The translations under genes were made by a program, and so were the position numbers. From Flavivirga spongiicola (GTDB lineage: Bacteria > Bacteroidota > Bacteroidia > Flavobacteriales > Flavobacteriaceae): a stretch of DNA of 23,157 bases. Numbering within the stretch: the first letter of the stretch is position 1; every line of letters starts with the position of its first letter. The notes under the pieces were generated by a model, which saw only the letters and a list, made by a program, of their open reading frames with translations, searched no databases and was not told the origin of the DNA. Below, in pieces: positions 1 through 8,539 of this stretch. The DNA is taken from the NCBI RefSeq assembly GCF_030540825.1, contig NZ_JAUOEO010000004.1:1-23157 (forward strand), in the 5' to 3' direction.

Positions 1-1152
1 ATGAGTACACCGTACATACTCCTCTTAATTGAGAGATACATAGAAAAAAATATTTCAGAGGATGAGTTAATAGCTTTAAACGAACTTCTGAAGAATGATG
101 AAAACGCCAAATATTTTAAAAATTTTGTTAAAGATGAATATCTATTAAAAACCAAAAATGTAAATTTTAATGCTGAAGAATCGTTTGTTAAGATTAAACC
201 AAGGATAGTAGATAAAAAAGTATTCTTTTTTAAGCCCTTATATAAATATACTGCTGCGGCATCTATTTTAATAATCGCAGCCTTGGCATACCTCTTAAAT
301 GTAAAGAATGATGAGCCTCAATTTACAGAACCAGTAATTGTGAATCAGAGCATTAAACCAGGAAGAGGAAAAGCAACACTTACTTTAGAAGATGGTTCTG
401 TACTTGAATTAGAAAAGGGGACGTCTATTCAAACACAAAATGTTAATAGTAACGGTGAGCAAATTATATATAAATCTGGAGAGCGAAGTTCTTCAGAAAT
501 CGCGTACAATTATTTAACGATACCAAGAGGAGGCCAATTTCATTTAATTTTATCCGATGGAACCGAAGTATGGTTAAATTCGGAGTCCCAATTAAAATAT
601 CCAGTAAGTTTTATTAAAGGAGAAGTGCGCACAGTTGAACTTATTTATGGAGAGGCATACTTTGATGTATCACCGAGTTCAGAGCATAAAGGAGCAGAAT
701 TTAAAGTGATCAATCAATTCCAAGAAGTTGAAGTATTGGGTACAGAATTTAATGTTAAAGCTTATAAAGACGAAAGTAAGGTTTACACAACATTGGTAGA
801 AGGTAAGGTAGCTATAGATAATGGTGTTACAAAACAAATACTAATTCCAAATCAACAATCAAAATTAGATACTGAAAATAATAGTGTTACTATAGTTAAG
901 GTTGATGTTGAAGGTGAAGTTTCATGGAGAAAAGGAGTTTTTAGTTTCGAAAGAAAAACATTAAAAGATATTATGAAAGTATTATCTAGATGGTATGATG
1001 TAGATATAGTCTTTGAAAATGAAGATTTAAAATCGGTGAATTTTAATGGTATTCTGGATAAGTATCAAAGTCTAGAAGAAATTTTATTAATTATGAAATC
1101 TAGTTCAATAAATAATTATGAAATAAAAAATAAAATAATAACATTAAAATAA
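1..1152 (+). CDS. FecR-family anti-sigma factor (inner-membrane regulator of an ECF sigma factor)
   Basis: FecR-type proteins hold an ECF sigma factor at the inner membrane and release it when the partner TonB-dependent transducer binds its ligand. The cytoplasmic N-terminus (about 1-80) is followed by one membrane segment (about 82-100, rich in A, I and L). The periplasmic FecR domain spans about 172-272, with the typical IPRGGQF, LSDGTEVWLNS and GEAYFDV motifs. A C-terminal DUF4974-like domain lies at about 315-382 (FSFERKTLKDIMKVLSRWY). The 383-aa length is normal for the family. The ATG is the first base of the window, but the N-terminus resembles family N-termini, so the gene is probably complete. 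The next gene, 213 bp downstream, is a SusC with an STN domain, the expected partner. The cognate sigma factor is probably just upstream, outside the window. Confidence 0.93.
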   Translation: MSTPYILLLIERYIEKNISEDELIALNELLKNDENAKYFKNFVKDEYLLKTKNVNFNAEESFVKIKPRIVDKKVFFFKPLYKYTAAASILIIAALAYLLNVKNDEPQFTEPVIVNQSIKPGRGKATLTLEDGSVLELEKGTSIQTQNVNSNGEQIIYKSGERSSSEIAYNYLTIPRGGQFHLILSDGTEVWLNSESQLKYPVSFIKGEVRTVELIYGEAYFDVSPSSEHKGAEFKVINQFQEVEVLGTEFNVKAYKDESKVYTTLVEGKVAIDNGVTKQILIPNQQSKLDTENNSVTIVKVDVEGEVSWRKGVFSFERKTLKDIMKVLSRWYDVDIVFENEDLKSVNFNGILDKYQSLEEILLIMKSSSINNYEIKNKIITLK

Positions 1153-1365
1153 AAACAAGGGAATAACTCGAATAGACAATTTATAAGTTACTAAGCAACT
1201 TAATTAAATATTAACAATATCTAAAATTTTTAGCCTATGACATAGAAAAGACTATCACAAAAAATGAGGATAAAGTATAACCGACAAAAGTATATAACTC
1301 TATCCCCTTACAATTATTATCAATTAATTAAAAATATTTAACTAACTAAAATAATACACAAATTT
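1153..1365. other. Intergenic spacer between fecR-like gene and susC-like gene
   Basis: This 213-bp AT-rich stretch separates the anti-sigma gene from the SusC gene. I found no exact TAnnTTTG box, no hairpin and no operator-like repeat. If the downstream operon is driven by the cognate ECF sigma factor, its promoter should lie here and would not match the housekeeping consensus. Confidence 0.4.
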
Positions 1366-4300
1366 ATGAAAATTAAATTAACTGATGCTCATTTTCTGTT
1401 TAGAAAAGGGCTCTTAATGATCATTATGAGGACATTTATTTTCTTGTTTTTTACAATAACCTCTGCCTTAACTCCTAACAATATTGTATCGCAAAACTCT
1501 AAGATTAAAATAAAAGAAGACAAAACATTAACGGTAAATGAAGTCTTTAAACTTATCAAGAATCAGACAGATTATAGGTTTTTTTACGAAGATGAATTAT
1601 TCAAGGATTTTCCTAAAGTACGAGTAAAAAAAGGAACTATAAGCACAAATAGGTTACTAAGAAGAAGCTTGTCTCATGGTAATCTTAATATTGTAGTAAC
1701 TTCTAATAATGCCATACTAATAAAAGATAAATTAACAAAACCTGCTGTTGATGAACAACGATATCACGTTTCAGGTACAGTTATAGATAATAATGGGCAA
1801 CCTTTACCAGGTGTAACAGTTGTTGTTAAAGGTACACCAAATGGAACGACAACAGATTTTGATGGAAATTATGAAATAGAGTTGACCAACGAAAATTCGA
1901 TTCTGGTATATAGTTACATTGGATTTGTTACGCAAGAAGAGGTTGTTGGAAGTAGAAGAGAAATTAATATAAAGCTTAGTGAAGACACGCAGGAGTTAGA
2001 AGAAGTAGTAATTACTGCTCTTGGTCTTGAACGAGATAAAAAAGCTTTGGGGTATGCCGTACAGGAAATTTCTGGTGAACAGGTTCAAAAGGTAAAAACT
2101 ATAGATATAGCTACTGCATTAACTGGTAAGGTGGCTGGACTTTGGATACAGAATAGTACAGAGTTTAATGAAGCACCCGATATTGTATTAAGAGGACAAA
2201 ACCCATTAATTGTAATAGATGGTGTACCTTATGGTAATATGAAATTAGAACAGGTTTCTCCTGATGATATTGAGAGCGTAAATGTTTTAAAAGGTGCCAC
2301 AGCATCTGCTTTGTATGGGAGTAGAGGAGCTAGTGGAGCTATTATGGTTACGACCAAAAAGGGAGGAAACGAAATAAGTGTTAATACTAATAATATGTTT
2401 TTTGCAGGTTACTTAGCATTGCCAGAAACACATCATTCTTATAGCGCGGGATTAAATGGCGTTTATAGTGCTACCGATTATGTATGGGGGCAGAAATTGG
2501 ATATAGGTATTATGGCCGATCAATGGAATCCAGAAACCAAGCAAATTGAAAACATGCCACTTACTTCTAGAGGTAAAAACAACTTTAAAGATTTTTTAGA
2601 ACCTGGAATTATTACTAACAATAATATTACTTTTTCCAGTACGGGAGAGAATGGTTCTATTCGTACATCACTTACACATGTATATAATAAAGGGCAATAT
2701 CCTAATTTAAAAAGTAACAAACTTATTGCTAATGTAACGGGGACACTTAAACTTGGCAATAAAGTTGATATTTCTGCTAATCTTGGTTATACCAGAAAAG
2801 ATGCTCCTCAAACGGTTGGAGAGGGCTATAGTAATCAAGGATATATTTATCAAATTTTAATGTGGACGGGACCAGAGTATGAATTGAAAAAGTATAGAGA
2901 TTATTGGATTACTCCAGATTCAGAACAAAACTGGCATTACAACGCTTGGTATGATAACCCTTATTTAACGGCTTATGAAAAGATAAAAAGCGATGAAAGG
3001 AATATGACCAATGTCAACTTAACTGCCAATTATGAGGTGTTTAAGGGGGCTAAACTTACAGGAAGAGTTGGATATGATTTCTATTCAAACGAAGAAACTA
3101 GAAGAAACCCTCCTAATATTAACTCAACTAGAGGGTTTAACTCTAGAGGAATGTATTGGAATAAACAAAATAGAGGTTATAGTATAAACACGGACCTTTT
3201 ATTAAACTACAAAAAGAAAGATCTCTTAATAAAAGGGTTTGATATAGATGTCAATACAGGATTTTCAATGTATAAATACGAGGATCAGGAGTTGTTTGCT
3301 TCTACAAGAGGAGGTATAGTAGTACCGGGTATTTATTCTTTAAATAACTCTGTAGAACGTCCAGATGCTGATGCTTGGACTCGTAGAAAACAAGTGAATA
3401 GTTGGTTAGGGATTGCTTCACTTTCTTATGCTGATGCTGTCTTTTTAGATGTTACCGGGCGTAATGATTGGTCTTCGACCTTGGCAACTACCGAGAATTC
3501 TTATTTTTATCCATCGGCTGCAGGAAGTATTCTTATCAGTAAGTGGTTAAAGCCTTCTTGGTTAGATTTATGGAAAGTAAGAGGATCTTGGACACTTAGT
3601 AAAAAAGATTTAGGCGTTTACGAAACCAACGTAAATTATGATGTTAATGTAGGTACTTGGGGTGAAGGTTATTCTGAGGCCTCCTACACATCTACAATTA
3701 AAAATGCAGTAGTTAAGCCAGAAGTAAATAGAACTTGGGAGATTGGTACTGCAGCTTATTTTTTTAAAAACCGATTAAATTTAGATGTAGCCTATTATCA
3801 AAGTTTAAATTATGACCGCCAAAGGTCTGCTACCATTTCATCAGCATCAGGTTTTACAAGTACACTTGTGAATATTGATGAAACTATAGAAAGGAGAGGG
3901 CTTGAAATTTCTGTAAATGCAGATATTATAAGGAAAGAAGATTTTACTTGGTCTGTATCTGCCAACTGGGCTAAATCACATAGGTATTTAAAAGAATTAG
4001 ATCCCATCTATTCTGCTGATAACTTATGGACTTATGCAGGTGCTCGATTAGATACCTATAGAATCAGACCTTGGCTTAGAGACCCACAAGGAAATCTCAT
4101 TCATGATGCTGGAGGAAGAACGATACGAAGCAATTTTGAGGAAGTAATTGGTTATAGCGATCCAGATTTTATTTGGGGGCTTACAAATACCATTACATGG
4201 AAAAACTTTAATTTCCATTTAAGTTTTGATGGACGTGTTGGTGGGTTGTCCAATAATAGAACTAATGAAAAAATGTGGGATACAGGATCACATCCCGATT

Positions 4301-4755
4301 CTGATAATGAATGGCGCTACGATGAGGTGGTTAATGGTAATACATCGTATATTGGAGAAGGTGTTAAATTAGTGTCAGGTACTGCCACCTATGATCAATA
4401 CGGGAATATTACAGCAGATGACCGTACATATGCAACAAATGATATTCCTATATCTTATCAAGTCTATGCAAGGCGATTTGGGGGAGGATCATTTGGTGCA
4501 ACAAACCCAACTTACTTGAAGTTAAGGGAAATAGCTATTGGCTATTCAATGCCTAAAAAAATTACTGAAAAAATAGGCTTAGATAGTGCTACCATAGCAC
4601 TTACAGCGCAAAATGTTTTATTATGGACTAAAGAATATAGATTTGCTGATCCTGATTGGAACAGCGATTCTGATCTAACTTCTCCATCTCAAAGATTTGT
4701 AGGGTTGAATATTACATTAAGTACATCTACTAATAATAAAAATTCTAAACGATAA
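1366..4755 (+). CDS. SusC/RagA-like TonB-dependent outer-membrane transporter with STN signalling domain
   Basis: This is the outer-membrane barrel of a SusCD importer, driven by TonB, that takes up oligosaccharides or other ligands. The order is: signal peptide (the hydrophobic core, about 21-42, suggests the true start may be M18 or M21); an STN domain (about 50-120) that in transducers contacts FecR; a carboxypeptidase-regulatory-like domain (about 134-205, VSGTVIDNNGQPLPGV); a TonB-box-like EEVVITALG (212-220); the plug (about 225-330, with VIDGVPYG and ALYGSRGASGAIMVTT); and the beta-barrel to the C-terminus. The 1129-aa length is normal for SusC. The STN domain and the upstream FecR gene together indicate autoregulation by an ECF sigma/anti-sigma cascade. 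SusD starts 10 bp downstream, so the two are cotranscribed. The ligand cannot be read from the sequence. Confidence 0.95.
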   Translation: MKIKLTDAHFLFRKGLLMIIMRTFIFLFFTITSALTPNNIVSQNSKIKIKEDKTLTVNEVFKLIKNQTDYRFFYEDELFKDFPKVRVKKGTISTNRLLRRSLSHGNLNIVVTSNNAILIKDKLTKPAVDEQRYHVSGTVIDNNGQPLPGVTVVVKGTPNGTTTDFDGNYEIELTNENSILVYSYIGFVTQEEVVGSRREINIKLSEDTQELEEVVITALGLERDKKALGYAVQEISGEQVQKVKTIDIATALTGKVAGLWIQNSTEFNEAPDIVLRGQNPLIVIDGVPYGNMKLEQVSPDDIESVNVLKGATASALYGSRGASGAIMVTTKKGGNEISVNTNNMFFAGYLALPETHHSYSAGLNGVYSATDYVWGQKLDIGIMADQWNPETKQIENMPLTSRGKNNFKDFLEPGIITNNNITFSSTGENGSIRTSLTHVYNKGQYPNLKSNKLIANVTGTLKLGNKVDISANLGYTRKDAPQTVGEGYSNQGYIYQILMWTGPEYELKKYRDYWITPDSEQNWHYNAWYDNPYLTAYEKIKSDERNMTNVNLTANYEVFKGAKLTGRVGYDFYSNEETRRNPPNINSTRGFNSRGMYWNKQNRGYSINTDLLLNYKKKDLLIKGFDIDVNTGFSMYKYEDQELFASTRGGIVVPGIYSLNNSVERPDADAWTRRKQVNSWLGIASLSYADAVFLDVTGRNDWSSTLATTENSYFYPSAAGSILISKWLKPSWLDLWKVRGSWTLSKKDLGVYETNVNYDVNVGTWGEGYSEASYTSTIKNAVVKPEVNRTWEIGTAAYFFKNRLNLDVAYYQSLNYDRQRSATISSASGFTSTLVNIDETIERRGLEISVNADIIRKEDFTWSVSANWAKSHRYLKELDPIYSADNLWTYAGARLDTYRIRPWLRDPQGNLIHDAGGRTIRSNFEEVIGYSDPDFIWGLTNTITWKNFNFHLSFDGRVGGLSNNRTNEKMWDTGSHPDSDNEWRYDEVVNGNTSYIGEGVKLVSGTATYDQYGNITADDRTYATNDIPISYQVYARRFGGGSFGATNPTYLKLREIAIGYSMPKKITEKIGLDSATIALTAQNVLLWTKEYRFADPDWNSDSDLTSPSQRFVGLNITLSTSTNNKNSKR

Positions 4756-4765
4756 ATAATTAGTT

Positions 4766-6313
4766 ATGAAAAATATTCTAAAAAAAACATTCGTTATAGT
4801 TGCATTACTCTTTTTCGTATTTGGGTGTGGTGTAGATATGGAAGAACTGAATACGAACCCAGATGGTATTACATCTGCTACGCCTAATGTATTGGCTACA
4901 AAACTAATTTTGGACATTACAAGAGATGATATAGGCAGAACGAAAGGATTTATGCAGCCTTTTATGCATGATAAATATATTGCTTGGTCAGAGTTTGCCC
5001 AAGACTTGCAATATAATAACATTGGTCGAACAGATTTTAGCGAATTAACAAGGCTTATTGAAGCAAAAAAGATGGTGGAAGGGTTAGAGGGGTTTCCTGA
5101 AGGCACTGCAAATTCATATAAGGCACTGGCGCATTTTATAAGGGCATACAATTATTTTAAGCTTACTATGAAAGTAGGTGATGTTCCATATAATGAGGCA
5201 TTAAAAGGAGAAGATGAAGGGCTCTTTACTCCTGTATATGATACGCAAAAAACGGTAATTATGGGTGTTTTAGATGAGCTCGATATGGCAGATCAATTAT
5301 TTAGCAACGGTGCATCATTTGATGGCGATATGATTTATGGTGGCGATCCTGTTAAGTGGCGAAAAATGGTTAATTCTTTTCAGTTAAAAGTGTTAATTAA
5401 TTTACATAAAAAAACAGGAGATACAGATGTAAGAGTTGTAGAGAGGTTTAACCAAATAGTTACTAGCCGTCCAATTTTTTCATCAAATGCAGATAATTTT
5501 AGTTTGGTATACAAAAATGCCGCAGGTCAATATTATCCATTTAATGAAGAAGGAAACCCCCATAGTATTTACCCTATGGTGTCTTCTGAATTGACCGATA
5601 GGTTAAAAAATTTAGGTGATTACCGGTTGTTTTATTATGCGGCTCCCTCTTCTGTACAGATAGGCAATGGTTATACAGAATCGGATTATGAAGCTTATGT
5701 AGGTGTAAATCCTGCGATGGAATACGGCCAAACTTTAGATATTTTTTCGTCCAATGATTTTTCTGCTATTAATGATCGTTACCTTGAATTACCTCAGGGT
5801 GAGCCAGTTTATTTGTTAAGCTATGCTCAAGTACAGTTTATCCTTGCTGAAGCAGCTGTTCGTGGATGGATTTCCAATACTGCTGAAACTAACTATGAAA
5901 ACGGGATTAAAGCATCTATGTCGTTGGTGGCAGAAAATACTCCAGACAATGCGACTTATCACCATGGAAGAATAATGGATGCAACTTATATAGATAACTA
6001 TTACTCAACCACCCCTCTAGTTCAACTGGGAGGAACTACTGAAGAGCAGATAGAACAAATTATTACTCAGAAATTTTTGAGTGGCTATCTACAATCTCCA
6101 AATACTGCGTTTTTTGATAATAGACGTACGGGGTACCCAGATTTTGAAGTTAATCCAGTTACCAATTTAAATATTCCGTCCGATAAGTTTCCGGTACGTT
6201 GGATGTATCCAACATCAGAATTAGAAAGTAATACGGCCAATGTTCTTGCAGCTATTAGTAGTCAATATAGTGGTAATGACGACACTAATGGCGTTATGTG
6301 GATATTGCAATAA
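4766..6313 (+). CDS. SusD-like surface lipoprotein (SusD-like_2 type)
   Basis: The partner of the SusC barrel: a surface lipoprotein that forms the lid of the importer and helps capture ligand. A lipoprotein signal peptide (about 1-20) ends at FGC with Cys21. The mature start, with ELNTNPDGITSATPN, and the C-terminal RWMYPTSE...WIL block resemble the SusD-like_2 branch more than classical SusD/RagB. At 515 aa it is a normal full-length family member, mostly alpha-helical (TPR-like). Translation probably couples to susC because only 10 bp separate them. A strong hairpin terminator 53 bp after the stop ends the unit. Substrate is not deducible; the branch assignment comes from remembered family motifs. 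Confidence 0.93.
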   Translation: MKNILKKTFVIVALLFFVFGCGVDMEELNTNPDGITSATPNVLATKLILDITRDDIGRTKGFMQPFMHDKYIAWSEFAQDLQYNNIGRTDFSELTRLIEAKKMVEGLEGFPEGTANSYKALAHFIRAYNYFKLTMKVGDVPYNEALKGEDEGLFTPVYDTQKTVIMGVLDELDMADQLFSNGASFDGDMIYGGDPVKWRKMVNSFQLKVLINLHKKTGDTDVRVVERFNQIVTSRPIFSSNADNFSLVYKNAAGQYYPFNEEGNPHSIYPMVSSELTDRLKNLGDYRLFYYAAPSSVQIGNGYTESDYEAYVGVNPAMEYGQTLDIFSSNDFSAINDRYLELPQGEPVYLLSYAQVQFILAEAAVRGWISNTAETNYENGIKASMSLVAENTPDNATYHHGRIMDATYIDNYYSTTPLVQLGGTTEEQIEQIITQKFLSGYLQSPNTAFFDNRRTGYPDFEVNPVTNLNIPSDKFPVRWMYPTSELESNTANVLAAISSQYSGNDDTNGVMWILQ

Positions 6314-6365
6314 TAAAATTAAAAATCAAGATTGATTTCAAGATTTTTGTTTAAGTTGGTTTTTG

Positions 6366-6405
6366 AAAGGTGGTAAGTTTAAACTTACCACCTTTTGTTT
6401 TTTAT
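6366..6405 (+). terminator. Intrinsic terminator after the susCD operon
   Basis: Positions 6366-6380 and 6381-6395 form a perfect 15-bp inverted repeat (AAAGGTGGTAAGTTT and its complement), followed by a T-rich tract from 6394. A weaker hairpin with 7-bp arms (AAAAATC/GATTTTT) lies just upstream at about 6329-6356. The position after SusD supports termination of the FecR-regulated unit here, so the genes after 7.1 kb need their own promoter. Confidence 0.85.
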
Positions 6406-6445
6406 TAGTTACAAATAGAAGTGCATAGAGGATATAACATTTTAT

Positions 6446-6966
6446 AGAGATTTTTTTAAACATGCGGGAATGTTGGCAGGAAGTCTGGATGTTGTGTGTT
6501 TTACCCGCTTCTATTCAACATGTCTTGACAAAATGGATCCTGAAGATGGTAGTACCTTCGAGGAGCCGAACATGTTGTATTGTTAATGCAGGAAAATGGG
6601 GCTTTCGATCACTGCTTTGGAGCTTTACAAGGAGTTAGGGGGGATCCGCGTGCCATTTCATTACCTAATAAATCCTGTATGGTTACAGAGAAACAAAACA
6701 AGGAGAAACCAAGTTGATGCTCTTAATAAAGGAAAACACGACCAATGGCTTGAAGCCAAAAAAGCCCGTGGCAATTACAAACATATGCACTTAACCATGG
6801 AATATTATTCTCGTGAAGATATTCTTTTTTATTACAATTTGGCCGATGTCTTTACCGTATTCGATCAGCATTTTTCTTCAGCGCTTGTAGGAACAACAAC
6901 TAACAGGCATTTTTTCTGGACAGGAAAACTACGAGTTTTCAATCTTTTTTATCATCATTTTAAATG
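6446..6966 (+). pseudogene. Decayed phosphocholine-type phospholipase C / phosphoesterase fragment
   Basis: The region reads as the N-terminal fifth of a phospholipase C of the acid phosphatase/phosphoesterase family, broken into several frames. In one frame from 6446 it has RDFFKHAGMLAGS, a Tat-signal-like start. At about 6499 another frame gives VLPASIQHVL, and the first frame resumes with DPEDGSTFEE. From 6571 a frame gives HVVLLMQENGAFDHCFGA and LQGVRGDPRAISLPNK. From 6668 a shifted frame continues NPVWLQ and later YYSREDILFYYNLAD, VFTVFDQHFSSAL and GTTTNRHFFWTGKLR. These blocks follow the family order, so it is one gene with at least three frameshifts and no 3' part (intact members are about 800 aa). 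A nominal 123-aa reading frame (6596-6967) is only part of it. Identification rests on remembered motifs. Confidence 0.82.
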
Positions 6967-7114
6967 ATTCAAGCGTAGTTATTTATACGGATTTATAGTT
7001 TTAGTGTTTTTGGTCAATATTACACCCTAATTTGATTAGCTAGGTGCTTACTATTTTAATTAATGATATTTAAATTGTAGTAATAAATTATTAACTAATT
7101 AACAATCAGGTATT

Positions 7115-8341
7115 ATGAAAAATTCCAAAGGGTTTTTACTAATTATTTTATCTAGTTTTTTTACAATTTTTTCATGCGATTCTAATTCTGAAGAATTACA
7201 AAATGAATTAATTAATAATGATGAACCACGGATACCACCATCAGGACCACCACCAGGAACTACTTACACTATTACTAACGGCATGACGTTTTCACAATTA
7301 AATACTGTACTAGCATCAGCAAGTAGTGGAGATATAGTTGAAGTTGAAGCTGGTACTTATACTATTAGTGGAAGATTAAATTTTAGAGATGGTGTTTCTA
7401 TTAAGAAGAAGACTTCAACAACACCTATTTTTGATGCTCAAACCACTTCGCCTTCTGAAATATTCGAGCAGTATATAGCAGTAAATAATGACAATATTGA
7501 TATATTTGGTATACAGTTTCGTAATGTTAGATTAAAGTTTGTAAATGCTAATAACACCAAATTTCGTTATTGCATATTCGATTATGGTAAACGTAAATCA
7601 AGTACTGATAAAAGCTATACAAGTGATGCTTATATTCAGTTAAATAACTGTACAAATATACAAGTTCGAGGTTGTGTTTTTAAAAGGCGAAGCGGAAAAA
7701 GTGGGCGAGGTATTTATACTTCGGGAAGTACAAATACTAGCATTACTAACAATACATTTGGTAATGGTGGTAATACAGGGTATTTTGTAACAGCTATTAA
7801 TGATAACAGTGACGGAACTACAATAAGTGGAAATACTATAGAAAGAAAAGCATCGTGGGTAAGCACTAGCGAAACAGATCATGGTATTTATGCGCATAGC
7901 TTTGATGGATTAAATATAACAGATAATACCATATCTGGGTGGCCAACAAATGCTTCAGGAGGAGCAATAAAAGCTAGAAATGGACAGAACCTTACAATTT
8001 CAAATAATACACTAAGCACATCTGGTATATTATTATATGTATATAGCAATACGCCTGCTCACCCATTTTTAAAAAATGTAGTTATTGAAGGAAATACCAT
8101 TAATGTATCCAGTTCAGCTAATGATATATATCATGGTATTGGGTATTGGAGAAACACACCAAGTTCTAGCTTTTCAGAATACTCAATAAGAATCGCTAAT
8201 AACAGCCTCCCTAATGGAAGAATTAAAATAGGAACACCAGTAGTGGCTTCTAATTTTAATGCAAATAATGGCGGTGTGTTTAATAATGACAAGGGCGCTA
8301 TGACTTTACCATCAGGAATAAATAACTCAGGAAACTACTAA
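7115..8341 (+). CDS. Right-handed beta-helix lipoprotein, possible polysaccharide lyase or glycan-binding protein
   Basis: A lipoprotein signal peptide ends at TIFSC (Cys21). An acidic, surface-export-like stretch and a proline-rich linker (about 38-48, PRIPPSGPPPG) follow. From about 50 the chain is Asn/Thr/Ser-rich with recurring ITNNTF, ISGNTI, ITDNTI and ISNNTL rungs, typical of a right-handed parallel beta-helix. The opening (FSQLNTVLASASSGDIVEVEAGTY) resembles the N-cap of secreted beta-helix enzymes, including PL6-like lyases. I cannot place catalytic residues, so a lyase family is not assigned. Its neighbours, GH88 and DUF2264, act on uronic-acid oligosaccharides, which makes a lyase or binding role attractive but inferred. 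The start has a full signal peptide behind it. The 408-aa protein is intact. Confidence 0.75.
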   Translation: MKNSKGFLLIILSSFFTIFSCDSNSEELQNELINNDEPRIPPSGPPPGTTYTITNGMTFSQLNTVLASASSGDIVEVEAGTYTISGRLNFRDGVSIKKKTSTTPIFDAQTTSPSEIFEQYIAVNNDNIDIFGIQFRNVRLKFVNANNTKFRYCIFDYGKRKSSTDKSYTSDAYIQLNNCTNIQVRGCVFKRRSGKSGRGIYTSGSTNTSITNNTFGNGGNTGYFVTAINDNSDGTTISGNTIERKASWVSTSETDHGIYAHSFDGLNITDNTISGWPTNASGGAIKARNGQNLTISNNTLSTSGILLYVYSNTPAHPFLKNVVIEGNTINVSSSANDIYHGIGYWRNTPSSSFSEYSIRIANNSLPNGRIKIGTPVVASNFNANNGGVFNNDKGAMTLPSGINNSGNY

Positions 8342-8456
8342 TGTGATTTATTTGCCTTTTACTACAAAACCTATTGTTATAATAACTTTTAACGTCTCGG
8401 AGTGAAGATGCATATCTAGCTTAATATTGAGTACTTATAATAATTTCGGTAAAAGT

Positions 8457-8502
8457 AAATAAAAAATCAAAATACAATCGATTGTATTTTGATTTTTTAT
8501 TT
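8457..8502. promoter_or_regulatory. 46-bp perfect palindrome: terminator and/or operator upstream of GH88 gene
   Basis: Positions 8457-8502 read identically on both strands, centred on ACAATCGATTGT with a central CG between 8479 and 8480. One half ends in TTTTTTATTT, so the hairpin could be a bidirectional intrinsic terminator 116 bp after the beta-helix gene. It also overlaps the candidate -33 element of the GH88 promoter, and a central-CG palindrome is a LacI-type operator feature. A remnant of a LacI-type gene lies at 10968-11207. The two readings are not exclusive. Confidence 0.7.
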
Positions 8503-8512
8503 CTTAACTTTG
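8482..8512 (+). promoter_or_regulatory. Candidate promoter of the GH88-DUF2264 operon
   Basis: TTG at 8482-8484 and TAACTTTG at 8505-8512 are separated by 20 bp, matching the Bacteroidetes housekeeping consensus TTG-N19-21-TAnnTTTG. Transcription would begin about 8518, leaving a leader of about 20 nt before the ATG at 8540. The -33 element lies inside the 46-bp palindrome. Confidence 0.65.
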
Positions 8513-8539
8513 TTGGAAATCAAATAAATAATATAATTT

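Noticed and set aside
4717..5151. 144-aa minus-strand frame opposite the susD gene
   Set aside because: It lies inside the strongly supported SusD reading frame, has no family motif and no promoter or signal; it is a shadow frame.
7640..7897. 85-aa cysteine-rich minus-strand frame within the beta-helix gene
   Set aside because: The cysteines and isoleucines come from reading Asn/Thr-rich repeats backwards; no start context.
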